Positions 7,046 to 16,054 of a stretch of 37,927 nt of DNA are shown here, piece after piece. The notes under the pieces were generated by a model. The model was not told the DNA's origin and ran no database searches. It worked only from the letters and a program-made list of their open reading frames with translations. The position numbers and the translations under genes are program-made. Location: assembly GCA_025774805.1 (NCBI GenBank), contig JALGZR010000021.1, positions 1-37,927 of the forward strand, given 5' to 3'. This DNA is from a bacterium (GTDB lineage Bacteria; ARS69). Numbering within the stretch: the stretch's first letter is position 1; each line of letters starts with the position of its first letter.

Positions 7046-9640
7046 TCAGCGGAGCAGGACCCGGCCCGCGACGATTCCGGCGATCACGAGGGCCCCGATC
7101 GCCCCGGTAAGGACCTTGAGCTTCTTCACCGCCCGGCTCCTCTGCGGAACGAACTCGACGGGATCGCCGAACGTCTCGACCGGAGGGGGAGGGGTTCGCG
7201 CGTCGTCCGGATGGTGATCGAACCAGGACTGCATGATTCCGTAGTGCATCAGAATCGAGACCGGCCGCGTGTAGGACTTCGTGTCGAACCCGTCGAGCGT
7301 CTCCAGGGAGTGCCGGAAGAAGAACTCGCCCCGCTCGAGGAAACGCTCGCGCTCCTCTCCCTCGGAGTGGAGCGCGGCGAACTTGAAGACGTCGCTCTTC
7401 CGCACGTCCTGTGCCGCCCAGGTCTCATTGGGGTACTCGAGCGCGTCGGCAGCGTCCAGAATGGGCCGCTCGTGCTCCGCCATCCAGCGCGCGTAGTGCA
7501 GGAGCGCGGCCCGCGCGTAGGCGTAGAGCTCGTCCGCGCGCGCCGCCTCCGCCGCATCGTCGAGGAACCTGCCGAGCGACTGGAGATGGACGGTGTAGGA
7601 CCAGCGCTCCTCGGCGTCGAGGAGCCGTCGCGCCTCCAGGTCGTCCTCGGGGTGGATCGTGCGACGCAGGATCTCGTGACACTTCTCGAGATACGTCTCG
7701 TCCTCGGTGAGCCGCCAGCCGTTCAGGAGCGCGTTGATCGAGTTTCCCGCCCCCCGGCCCGGCCCGTGATAGTGGAGCTCGCGCGTCTTGGACGCCAGCC
7801 CCGTTCGACCGCGGTCGATCCACCGGAAGACGGTCCGCGCGCCGTCGTCCGCGTCGATCACCCAGCGCGCGCAGCCGATCGCGGCCTCGCGTCCCAGAGG
7901 ATCGGCCGTCAGGAACCAGTAGTGCATCAGGCCCGTCGTGTAGTTGTGCTCATCGTCGGGACCTCCGCCGACCGAGCCTTTTGGGTAGGTGCGATGCGTG
8001 CTCGTGTCGCCGTCAATGTAGTGCGCGGTGTGCCAGAACAAACCCTGGTTGTAGGCCGCCCTGTCCTCGTGGGTGTGATAGATGTCGATGTCGATGACGT
8101 GGCGCGCAAGCTCCTCGTGAATCCGGAACCAGCGGGGATCCCCGCTGCGAAGGAACTGGACGAGGGCGCCGTACACGACGTCGTACTGGTTGTTGGCGTG
8201 GGAGATGAACGTCCCCTCGCCCTCCCAGTACCTCGCCTCGTGATCGGCCCAGGTCTCTCCGAAGTTGCGCCAGCCGTACTCGTCCGCCTCTTCACGCTTG
8301 GACTCGAAGGCGTCCGGCCCCTCGATCGCCTGATCGACGAGCCGCAGGTAGAGCCCGTTCCGGTCGCGGTGCCGGGCGGTCAGGTACGGGATCGCTCCCG
8401 ACGCCTCGCACCAGTCGGGATCGAGGCGGAAGAGAAGCGGGGCGCGGTGCGCATCCGGCTCCGGGGCGGTCGCGGCCTCGCCGAACGTGAGAACGAGGTC
8501 GTGGGTCTTCTGCTCCCCTCCCTGGATCTCGTGGAGCCCGCCGAACTGCCGGGGGAAGAGACGCACCGTGAGGACGCCGTCCCGTGCCTCCATCGCCTTC
8601 GGGAAGTTCTGCCAGAAGTGCCGCATCGACGCGGAGACGCCCGCGTTCCCGTCGTGAACCGCGATCCGGGGCGTGGCCCGCCGGCCCGTGCGCTGGACAC
8701 CGCCCGTACGGAGGCGGTACCCGCAGAACGAGACGGGGATCGACCCGGTCCGATCGAGGTGGATCCGGCTTCTCCAGTTCTCTCCGCCGCTCGAGTCCTG
8801 GTAGATCTCCACTCCTCCGTCGGGAGCCTCCGCCAGCGGGGCGTTCGGTCGGGTCGACCAGGAGACCACGGGGGCGCGGCGACATCCGAACTCGAGTGAG
8901 AGATCCTCGAGCAGAATCGAGCCCTCGTCTCCGAGGTGCCAGTGTCCTCCGGCATGCTTCGCGCGCCGGGGATTGCGGACCGTGATCGTCGCCCGGCACG
9001 ATCCGCTTCCGGCGAAGAAGCTCAGTCTCGCCGCGAAGTCGAGAAGCGGCCGCTCGCGGCCCCGCGACCTCTCGCGCCCGAACACTCCGGTGAGGAGGAT
9101 CGTCGAACGGAGCGGTCCCTCGACCTCGAGGGCGGCCCCGCGCACGCGGGGAATCCACCGGTCGCCGTCCGCGTCGATCGCGCTCCACCGGCTGCGGGCC
9201 GGCTCGAGCAGCTCGAGGCCGCCGCTGCGCACGCTCTGGAAGGGGAGGAACTCGCGCCGATCGATCGTGAACTGGGCCGCTCCGGTGTCGACGAACCATC
9301 CCCGCTCGGTCTCGTCCAGGCGGAGCGTCCCGGGAGCTCCGACCCCGGAGTCCGGGGGACCGGTGGTGTGGAGCCGCATCTCGACCTCGGTCCCCGCTTC
9401 CACGTCCACGGTGAAGTCGAGGTGCGCCCAGCGGGCGGTCCCGCCCGACCATCGATCCACGATAGCGGTCTGGAGCGGGCAGAGGTTCCCCTCCCCGTCC
9501 GTGAGAAGGAGCTCACGCCCCTCGCGCACCCGTCCCCGGGGAAGGGGAACCCCGATCGTCACCGGCTCCCCCCGCCGGCGGATCCCCTGCTCCTCCCGGG
9601 CCCGGAGCACCAGAGTCGTCGTTTCGGAAGTCGAGTCCAT
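7046..9640 (-). CDS. RIFT-barrel / beta-sandwich / alpha-toroid protein (PcRGLX/YetA-like) with C-terminal anchor
   Basis: 864 residues from ATG 9640, chosen because AGGAG lies nine bases upstream; an upstream in-frame ATG at 9727 lacks this. The N-terminus matches RIFT-barrel domains of exo-rhamnogalacturonan-lyase-like proteins: EPVTIGVPLPRGRV, then LTDGEGNLCPLQTAIVDRW and WAHLDFTVDVEAG. A central beta-sandwich follows (about residues 110-400). The C-terminal half is rich in His/Asn/Trp helical repeats typical of an alpha/alpha toroid (SHANNQYDVVYGALVQFL, HYIDGDTSTHRTYPKGS, DDEHNYTTGLMHYW). There is no signal peptide. The last residues are basic then hydrophobic (RSRAVKKLKVLTGAIGALVI...), a tail-anchor-like membrane segment. 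Polysaccharide lyase or related glycan activity is inferred from the fold only. Confidence 0.65.
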   Translation of the reverse strand: MDSTSETTTLVLRAREEQGIRRRGEPVTIGVPLPRGRVREGRELLLTDGEGNLCPLQTAIVDRWSGGTARWAHLDFTVDVEAGTEVEMRLHTTGPPDSGVGAPGTLRLDETERGWFVDTGAAQFTIDRREFLPFQSVRSGGLELLEPARSRWSAIDADGDRWIPRVRGAALEVEGPLRSTILLTGVFGRERSRGRERPLLDFAARLSFFAGSGSCRATITVRNPRRAKHAGGHWHLGDEGSILLEDLSLEFGCRRAPVVSWSTRPNAPLAEAPDGGVEIYQDSSGGENWRSRIHLDRTGSIPVSFCGYRLRTGGVQRTGRRATPRIAVHDGNAGVSASMRHFWQNFPKAMEARDGVLTVRLFPRQFGGLHEIQGGEQKTHDLVLTFGEAATAPEPDAHRAPLLFRLDPDWCEASGAIPYLTARHRDRNGLYLRLVDQAIEGPDAFESKREEADEYGWRNFGETWADHEARYWEGEGTFISHANNQYDVVYGALVQFLRSGDPRWFRIHEELARHVIDIDIYHTHEDRAAYNQGLFWHTAHYIDGDTSTHRTYPKGSVGGGPDDEHNYTTGLMHYWFLTADPLGREAAIGCARWVIDADDGARTVFRWIDRGRTGLASKTRELHYHGPGRGAGNSINALLNGWRLTEDETYLEKCHEILRRTIHPEDDLEARRLLDAEERWSYTVHLQSLGRFLDDAAEAARADELYAYARAALLHYARWMAEHERPILDAADALEYPNETWAAQDVRKSDVFKFAALHSEGEERERFLERGEFFFRHSLETLDGFDTKSYTRPVSILMHYGIMQSWFDHHPDDARTPPPPVETFGDPVEFVPQRSRAVKKLKVLTGAIGALVIAGIVAGRVLLR

Positions 9641-9824
9641 TCTCTCGATCTCCTGTCGCTTCGCGCTCCGCATCGGGACGCGCGGTCCCGGCGCCCCTTC
9701 GAGCTGTCGGGAGACTATATCCTGCATCGTCGATCGTCATTCGGAACGTGAGAGCTGGCAATGATTTCGGAGCATGCCTTCACGCAGGGCGGTACGGTTG
9801 CACGCGTGCGTGGTGCGCCTTTCC

Positions 9825-9854
9825 TTGACTCGGGCCGTCTTCGGGAGCTAGCCT
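9825..9854 (+). promoter_or_regulatory. Candidate sigma70-type promoter for the XPB operon
   Basis: TTGACT at 9825-9830, an 18-base spacer, then TAGCCT at 9849-9854. The -35 is strong and the -10 weak. Downstream, 9853-9876 carries CTGTAACC then TTCCTGAATTGGAATG, almost the same as a sequence in the leader of the acyl-CoA dehydrogenase gene (26981-27003). Confidence 0.4.
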
Positions 9855-9928
9855 GTAACCTTCCTGAATTGGAATGTACTGGAGAACATGGCGGGAAGCG
9901 CCCCTGACCCCCTGGACGAGGACGAGCC

Positions 9929-11674
9929 ATGGCGAATCCCTCCGAACAGCCCCTGATCGTCCAGTCCGACCACTCCCTGCTGCTGGAGGTCGGCCACGAT
10001 CGCGCGGAGTCGTGTCGGGAAGCGATCCTCCCGTTCGCCGATCTCCTCAAGTCGCCCGAGCACGTCCACACGTACCGCATCACCCCGCTCTCCCTCTGGA
10101 ACGCCTCGGCGTCGGGTCTCGAGGCCGTGGACGTCCTCGAGCGCCTCGAATCCTACAGCCGGTACCCCCTGCCCCCGAATCTCGTCCTCGAGATCGAGAC
10201 CCAGATGGGGCGCTACGGGATGGTGGAGCTCCTTCCCGGAGACCGAAAGGGGGAGATCCTCCTCACGGTGACCGACGACCGGGCGGCGGAGGAGGTGTTC
10301 GTCAGCCCGGAGATCCGCCCCTTCCTCTTGGACGAGGGCAACGGGGACCCGCGCTGCCGCCGCATCCGGGGCGTCGATCGCGGGGAGATCAAGATCGCCC
10401 TCACCGGGATCGGGTTTCCGGCCCGGGATCTCGTGGGGTTCGAGGAGGGGGCCCGGCTCGCGTTCGAGCTGCGGGAGCGCACCGTCGAGGGAGCTCCGTT
10501 CGCCCTCCGGGGCTACCAGACGACCGCGGTCGAGGCCTTCTACCAGAACGGCAGCCCCGAGGGTGGACAGGGAATCATCGTTCTCCCCTGCGGGGCGGGG
10601 AAGACGATGGTCGGGCTCGGAGCCATCCATGAGACCCAGGAAAGGACGCTGATTCTCGTCACGAACACGGTCGCGGCAAAACAGTGGATCCGCGAGATCC
10701 TGGACAAGACCACGCTCGGTCCGGGCGACGTGGGGGAGTACGACGGGTCCGCCAAGGAGATCCGTCCGGTGACCGTCGCCACGTATCAGATCCTCATCTA
10801 CCGGGGGAAGAAGGACGGGGAGTTCCCCCACATGGCCCTCTTCCGCCGGGAGAAGTGGGGACTGATCATCTACGACGAGGTCCACGTGTTGCCCGCGCCG
10901 GTGTTTCGGGCCACCTCCGAGATCCAGTCCCGTCGTCGGCTCGGGCTCACGGCGACTCTCATCCGGGAGGACGGCCGGGAGACCGACGTGTTCAGTCTCA
11001 TCGGTCCGAAGCGCTACGAGCTTCCCTGGCGGGATCTGGAGTCGAAGGGGTGGATCGCGGAGGCCCGCTGCTTCGAGATTCGCGTGCCGTTTCCCGAGGA
11101 GCTGCGCGTGCGCTACGCGGCCGCTGACAAACGGCGCAAGTACCGCGTCGCCGCCGAGAATCCCCGCAAGGAACAGGTGGTCCATCAAATCCTCGAGAAC
11201 CACCCCGAGGATCACATCCTGATCATCGGCGGGTATCTGCGACAGCTTCGCTCGCTCGCTGCCTCGGTGGGGGCGCCCCTCATCACCGGACAGGTCCCTT
11301 CCGTCGAGCGCGAGAGGCTCTACGACGCGTTCCGGGCGGGAGACATCCGGATTCTCGTCGTCTCCAAGGTCGCGAACTTCGCGGTCGATCTTCCGGAGGC
11401 GAACGTCGCCATTCAGGTGAGCGGCACGTTCGGATCGCGCCAGGAGGAGGCGCAGCGGCTCGGCCGCATTCTCCGGCCGAAGAGAGTCGACACGCGGTTC
11501 TACTCTCTCGTCACGTCTCAGACCTCGGAACAGGAGTTCGCCCTCCGCCGCCAGCTCTTTCTGACGGAACAGGGGTACCACTACACCGTCGTCGATCTCG
11601 AGTCGTCCGCGGGGCTCGAGGATCTGCTGGAGGCGAAGGCGATGCCCGGTCCACCAGGAGTCGCCGCCACGTGA
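9929..11674 (+). CDS. Bacterial XPB/ERCC3-like superfamily 2 DNA helicase
   Basis: 581 residues, the length of bacterial XPB helicases such as that of mycobacteria. An N-terminal XPB-type damage-recognition/Helicase_C_3-like region (about 1-190) precedes two RecA-like domains. Motif I is PCGAGKTMVG (about 219-228) and motif II is the XPB-type DEVH (about 315-318). Motif III is LGLTATLIRED followed by GRETDV, which includes the RED motif special to XPB. Motif VI is QRLGRILRPK (about 508-517). These enzymes are ATP-dependent 3'-5' DNA translocases; in bacteria the role is probably DNA repair but is not well established. The stop overlaps the GTG of the next gene, so the two products are made together. 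The ATG has a modest GAGG upstream. Confidence 0.92.
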   Translation: MANPSEQPLIVQSDHSLLLEVGHDRAESCREAILPFADLLKSPEHVHTYRITPLSLWNASASGLEAVDVLERLESYSRYPLPPNLVLEIETQMGRYGMVELLPGDRKGEILLTVTDDRAAEEVFVSPEIRPFLLDEGNGDPRCRRIRGVDRGEIKIALTGIGFPARDLVGFEEGARLAFELRERTVEGAPFALRGYQTTAVEAFYQNGSPEGGQGIIVLPCGAGKTMVGLGAIHETQERTLILVTNTVAAKQWIREILDKTTLGPGDVGEYDGSAKEIRPVTVATYQILIYRGKKDGEFPHMALFRREKWGLIIYDEVHVLPAPVFRATSEIQSRRRLGLTATLIREDGRETDVFSLIGPKRYELPWRDLESKGWIAEARCFEIRVPFPEELRVRYAAADKRRKYRVAAENPRKEQVVHQILENHPEDHILIIGGYLRQLRSLAASVGAPLITGQVPSVERERLYDAFRAGDIRILVVSKVANFAVDLPEANVAIQVSGTFGSRQEEAQRLGRILRPKRVDTRFYSLVTSQTSEQEFALRRQLFLTEQGYHYTVVDLESSAGLEDLLEAKAMPGPPGVAAT

Positions 11675-13395
11675 AGCGGAGCCTGCGAGACTTCCTCGAG
11701 AAAGAGCTCCTCTTCGAGCACCTGCGCTCGATCTACCGCCACTTCCTCGGAACGGGCGGGTACGAACGCGGCGAAATGGTCCAGGGCCTCGTCGAGCATC
11801 TCGAGAGCTCGGAGGTGCGGTCCCGTCTGGTGACCGAGCTCACCCCCGAGGAGCGCGAGATGCTCTACGTGCTCCGGCAGGTGGGTGGGATCGCTCCCCG
11901 GGATTGGCTGTTCCGGGAGCTGGCGGCGCGCGGGGACCAACCCGCGAGAGCCATGAGGCGCGTGTTCTGGAACCTGCGTCGGCGGCACGTCACGTATCTC
12001 ATCGGAAGCGATACGGCCTATCTTCCGGAGGGCATCAGCGACGTCCTGGGCGACCGGATCAGCGGAATGCCGCCCCGTCAGGAGTCGGACGTCATTCCCG
12101 GGGCCAGCGCCGTCCGGCAGTCGGTCCACGGTCTCGTGATCGCCCTCTTCAACTACATCCACCAGAGTCCGCCCCGGGTCATGGCCGAGGAGGAGCGAAT
12201 CTGGAAACGCGACCTCGAGAACATGGCCGACTTCTTCCACTCGTACCTGCTCGAGTCGGGCGCGGGCGGTGACTCGGTGAAGCTCATCCGGGGCCGCCTC
12301 AGCCGGCTCGTCGAGCTGCTCCGCAAGATGGGATTCCTCGAGAAGCGGGGCAAACGCCTCTACCTCGATGCGGAGAACTGGTCCGACTGGTCGCGGCGGA
12401 GCGAGGTCGACCGCCTGAGTCTTTTCCTCTCCTTCCTCAAGGATCACTACGAGAAGATCCCCCTGGCCCTGGAGGCGCTGGTGGACTGGCGGAGCGCGGG
12501 GTGGATTCCGCTCGATCGCCTGACCGAGGCGGTTCGCTACCGGTCGCTGCGCGGCGCCTTTCACGTGCTTCGCGTGCGGCCCCAGGCCGAGGTCGCCGCG
12601 GAAGGGCCGGGTCGGCGCTGGGTTTCCGCCTGCGTTCACCTCCTCGCCGATCTCGGTCTGGTCTACACGGGAAGCGATCGGGACGGTGAGCCGATGGCCC
12701 GCGCGACCGACGGGGCGATCCGGGCGTGGGAGATGCTTCACTCGGGGAAATCGAGACGGCGGCGCAGCAAGGAGCCGGAGGGACCGAGAGCTTACGCTCA
12801 GCCGAACTTCGAGCTGCTCATTCCGGAGGAGTGCTCGCCCCGGCTTCACCAGGAGATCGGAGCGGTGGCTCGGCTCCGCTCGCTCGATCGCTTCTGGACG
12901 TACGTGCTGACTCCGGCCTCCGTCGCGCGCGGCGTGGAGGAGGGCTTCACACGGGATCGGGTTCTCGAGCTCCTCGACCGGCTGGTGGAGGGAATGCTGC
13001 CCTCCAACGTCCGCGATGCCGTGGCGGGGTGGGCGTCGACGACCTGGTGGGTCGAGGCGGACGGAAAGGGAACGGTCCTCCGGGCCGAGGAGTCCCGGTT
13101 CGACTCCATTCTCCGGATGGAGGGAGTCGAGGAGGTGTTCGAGCGGGACAATCACTCCCTGTTCCCCTTAGTCTCCCGGAAGGAGGCCGCCCACTGGCTC
13201 GAAGAGCGCGGCGTCCGGGTGGTCGAGGAGGACTGCGACCCGCCCGGGGAGTTCGGCCGATCGGCCCGGGAGGAGTACGACCGCGCGCTCGAGGCATGGA
13301 ACCGTCGTCTCGAGCACGGCGGGGAGGGAACGCCCGCTGGGAGCTTCTGGGACGATCCCGTTCCGGTGGAGCCGTTGCCCGAAGCCTCCAGTTGA
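11671..13395 (+). CDS. Helicase_C_3-domain protein, XPB partner
   Basis: 574 residues from GTG 11671, overlapping the XPB stop by four bases (GTGA). The C-terminal half (about 373-460) matches the helicase C-terminal-like domain found in mycobacterial proteins next to ercc3: AYAQPNFELLIPEECSPRL, then DRFWTYVLTPASVARGVEEG and DRVLELLDRLVEGMLPSNV. No Walker motifs are present, so it is not itself a helicase. The N-terminal 350 residues look like a string of winged-helix modules (ELTPEEREMLYVLRQVGGI, LIRGRLSRLVELLRKMGFLEKRGKRLYLD), suited to DNA binding. The tight coupling suggests a subunit or regulator of XPB. The acidic, Pro-rich tail is poorly conserved-looking. Confidence 0.8.
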   Translation: MKRSLRDFLEKELLFEHLRSIYRHFLGTGGYERGEMVQGLVEHLESSEVRSRLVTELTPEEREMLYVLRQVGGIAPRDWLFRELAARGDQPARAMRRVFWNLRRRHVTYLIGSDTAYLPEGISDVLGDRISGMPPRQESDVIPGASAVRQSVHGLVIALFNYIHQSPPRVMAEEERIWKRDLENMADFFHSYLLESGAGGDSVKLIRGRLSRLVELLRKMGFLEKRGKRLYLDAENWSDWSRRSEVDRLSLFLSFLKDHYEKIPLALEALVDWRSAGWIPLDRLTEAVRYRSLRGAFHVLRVRPQAEVAAEGPGRRWVSACVHLLADLGLVYTGSDRDGEPMARATDGAIRAWEMLHSGKSRRRRSKEPEGPRAYAQPNFELLIPEECSPRLHQEIGAVARLRSLDRFWTYVLTPASVARGVEEGFTRDRVLELLDRLVEGMLPSNVRDAVAGWASTTWWVEADGKGTVLRAEESRFDSILRMEGVEEVFERDNHSLFPLVSRKEAAHWLEERGVRVVEEDCDPPGEFGRSAREEYDRALEAWNRRLEHGGEGTPAGSFWDDPVPVEPLPEASS

Positions 13396-13445
13396 GCCAT
13401 CCTCCTCCCGCGCCGTACGAATCCCCGCCTTCCGGAGAGAGATCG

Positions 13446-14474
13446 TTGAACCGTCCCCCGCGCGCGACTTCCGGCCTTCCCCGGTTGGCGCTCGCCGCCT
13501 TCGCCCTCACTCCGGCCCTCTTTCTCGCGGCCTGCGATCGCCCGGGCGACTCGCGCGCTCCGGAAGACGGGTTTCGCGTCGCGCTTCTGCTGACGGGGCC
13601 GATCTCTGACGATGGATGGAACGCGAGCGCGCACGACGGACTGCTTCGCATCGAGCGGGAGCTCGGTGCGAGCGTCGCGAAGGTCGAGAGTCTCGAGAAG
13701 AGCCGTTTCGAGGAGAATCTCCGCCAGTTCGCGGCGGACGGGTACGATCTCGTCTTCGGTCACGCGTACGAATTCCAGGACGCGGCGCTGCGCATCGCCC
13801 CCGACTTCCGCAACACGACGTTCGTGGTGATCGCCGGAAACACGTCGGCGCCGAACGTCGGCGCGGTGCACTTCCGTCTCGAGGAGGCGAGCTACGTTCT
13901 CGGGGCGCTCGCCGCGAAGCTCTCGGACACGCGGGTGGCGGGGATGATCGGCGGCGAGGAGATCCCCTCGCTCGTGCCCGGTTTCGACGGCTTCGTGAAC
14001 GGAGCGCGGAGCGTCGAGCCCGAGTTCGAGGTGATCACGAAATACGTCGGCAACTGGCACGACGTCGCCCTGGCCCGGGAGCACGCCGAGGCGTTGATCG
14101 AGCAGGGAGCACGCTTCCTCTTCCAGAACGCCGACAAGGCGGGCCTGGGTGTCTTCCAGGCGGCCGCGGGGCACGAGGGCGTTTTCGCGTTCGGATCGAA
14201 TCGCGATCAGAACAGCGTGCTTCCCGAAGCCGTTCTCGCGAGCGCCGTCCTCGACGTGCCCGAGGCGTACGTGCAGATCGCGCGCGCCGTGAAGGAGGGC
14301 ACGTACCGTCCTTCCGCCGCGACGATGGGCTCGCGGGAGGGCGTGGTCAGCGTCGTGATCAACCCGGTGCACGCCGCGAGACTCGGCCCGGAGATCGCGG
14401 CGTTCCTCGCGGGTCTGGAGAACCGGATCGCCCACGGCGAGCTCGAAGTCCTCGGGCCGCCGGCCGACCGGTGA
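13446..14474 (+). CDS. BMP/PnrA-like substrate-binding lipoprotein of a nucleoside-type ABC transporter
   Basis: 342 residues from TTG 13446, chosen because GGAGAGAG precedes it and the next residues form a lipoprotein signal: basic start, LALAAFALTPALFLAAC, with Cys as the lipid-modified residue. The mature part follows the basic membrane protein family: VALLLTGPISDDGWNASAHD, then YDLVFGHAYEFQDAAL, NTTFVVIAGNTSAPNVG, EASYVLGALAAKLSD, GFVNGARSVEP and FAFGSNRDQNSVLPEAVLAS. Such proteins bind purine nucleosides or related ligands outside the inner membrane. The stop overlaps the ABC ATPase start by GTGA. It begins 50 bases after the XPB partner gene with no visible terminator, so one long transcript is possible. 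Confidence 0.9.
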   Translation: MNRPPRATSGLPRLALAAFALTPALFLAACDRPGDSRAPEDGFRVALLLTGPISDDGWNASAHDGLLRIERELGASVAKVESLEKSRFEENLRQFAADGYDLVFGHAYEFQDAALRIAPDFRNTTFVVIAGNTSAPNVGAVHFRLEEASYVLGALAAKLSDTRVAGMIGGEEIPSLVPGFDGFVNGARSVEPEFEVITKYVGNWHDVALAREHAEALIEQGARFLFQNADKAGLGVFQAAAGHEGVFAFGSNRDQNSVLPEAVLASAVLDVPEAYVQIARAVKEGTYRPSAATMGSREGVVSVVINPVHAARLGPEIAAFLAGLENRIAHGELEVLGPPADR

Positions 14475-16054
14475 CCCGGTCCCGTCCCTCCGACCCGCTC
14501 CCCTCGAACCCCGGTCCGGGCGAACCTCCCCTGCTGGTCTGCGAATCGATCGACAAGCGCTTCGGCGACCTCGTCGCACTCCGAGGGGTGGACCTCGACG
14601 TCCGGGCCGGGGAGGTCCACGCCCTCCTCGGCGAAAACGGCGCGGGCAAGACCACGCTCATGAACCTGCTCTACGGACTGCTGCTTCCCGACGCGGGGCG
14701 CATCCGCTGGCGGGGGAGGGAAGCGCGGTTCGGCGGTCCCGCCGACGCCCTCGCGCTCGGCATCGGCATGGTGCACCAGCACTTCACACTTGTCCCGGCG
14801 CTGACCGTCTGGGAGAACGTGTGGCTCGCCCACCCCGGCCGCGCGGAGCTCCTCGTCGACGCCGATCGCGCCCGGGGGGAGGTGCGCGCCCTGGCCGAGC
14901 GCTTCGGCCTCGCGCTCGATCCCGACGCGCGGGTTCGCGATCTGCCGGTGGGAGCCCGTCAGCGAATCGAGATCACGAAGGCCCTGACGCGCGACATCTC
15001 CCTGTTCATCCTCGACGAGCCGACGGCGGTCCTCGCTCCCGGGGAGGTCCGGACGCTGTTTCGCGTCCTCCGTCGACTGGCCGAGGCCGGGTCGGCGATC
15101 CTCTTCATCAGTCACAAGCTCGACGAGGTGCTCGAGGTCTCGGACCGGATCACCGTGCTCCGCCACGGGCGGGTCACGGCGCGCTGCTCCACGGCCGAGG
15201 CGGACGCCGCCGAGCTGACCCGACGGATTCTCGGAGACGAGATCGCGGCGGCTCCCTCCGCGCGGGTGCGGATGTCGAGCCCCGCAGGCGCCTCCGAGGG
15301 AGAGGACCGACCCGCACTCTCCGTGCGCCGCCTGGAGACCGCGGCGGGGACCGGGGTGCCGCTGCGCGAGATCTCCTTCGATCTGCGGCCCGGGGAGATC
15401 CTGGGAGTCACGGGGGTCGACGGCAACGGACAGGACGAGCTGGTCGCGGCGCTGGCCGGTCTCCTCCGACCCCGGGCGGGGAGCATTCGTCTCCTCGGAG
15501 AGGACGTCACTTCGCTCGACGTCCGGGCGCGGTGGCGGCGGGGCCTGTCGGTGCTGCCGGGCGATCGGGCGCGCGAAGGACTCGTCCCCGCCCTGACGCT
15601 CTGGGAGAACCTCGCGTTGCGGGAGTTCGGTGCCCCCTGGGCCCGCTGGCGGGGACGGTACGCCGTCGTTCCGAATCGCCACCGCCGGCGCGCGCAGGCC
15701 CTTCTGACCCGACATGACGTGCGATCCCCCGGACCCGGGACGACGGCCGCCCGGCTGTCGGGAGGCAATCAGCAGAAGCTCCTTCTCGCCCGGGAGCTGG
15801 CCGCGGAGCCCGAGGTCCTCGTGCTGCTGAACCCGACGCGGGGACTCGACGTCGGAGCCGCGGACGCGCTCTACCGCACGCTCGATGAGCTCCGCCGGGG
15901 GGGACGCGCCGTTTTTCTCGTGTCGACGGAGCTCGACGAAGTCCTCGCGCGGGCGGATCGATGGGCCGTCCTCAGCGCGGGAACGCTTCGCGAGTCGCCC
16001 ACGCCCGATCGGGAGGCGATCGGGGCGATGATGCTCGGCGGAGGCCGGTCGTGA
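14471..16054 (+). CDS. Two-domain ABC transporter ATPase (nucleoside/simple-sugar type)
   Basis: 527 residues with two fused nucleotide-binding domains, as in the RbsA/NupO-type ATPases that energise BMP transporters. Domain 1: Walker A GENGAGKTT (about 54-62), Q-loop MVHQHFTLVP, a degenerate signature LPVGARQRIEI (about 157), and Walker B LFILDEPTAVL (about 178). Domain 2: Walker A is degenerate (GVDGNGQDEL), while the signature LSGGNQQK (about 429) and the Walker B-like VLVLLNPTRGLDVGA are kept. Asn in place of Asp in the second Walker B is usual for this family. It sits on the cytosolic face with the two permeases that follow. The GTG start overlaps the lipoprotein stop, and the end overlaps permease 1. 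Confidence 0.92.
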   Translation: MTRSRPSDPLPSNPGPGEPPLLVCESIDKRFGDLVALRGVDLDVRAGEVHALLGENGAGKTTLMNLLYGLLLPDAGRIRWRGREARFGGPADALALGIGMVHQHFTLVPALTVWENVWLAHPGRAELLVDADRARGEVRALAERFGLALDPDARVRDLPVGARQRIEITKALTRDISLFILDEPTAVLAPGEVRTLFRVLRRLAEAGSAILFISHKLDEVLEVSDRITVLRHGRVTARCSTAEADAAELTRRILGDEIAAAPSARVRMSSPAGASEGEDRPALSVRRLETAAGTGVPLREISFDLRPGEILGVTGVDGNGQDELVAALAGLLRPRAGSIRLLGEDVTSLDVRARWRRGLSVLPGDRAREGLVPALTLWENLALREFGAPWARWRGRYAVVPNRHRRRAQALLTRHDVRSPGPGTTAARLSGGNQQKLLLARELAAEPEVLVLLNPTRGLDVGAADALYRTLDELRRGGRAVFLVSTELDEVLARADRWAVLSAGTLRESPTPDREAIGAMMLGGGRS

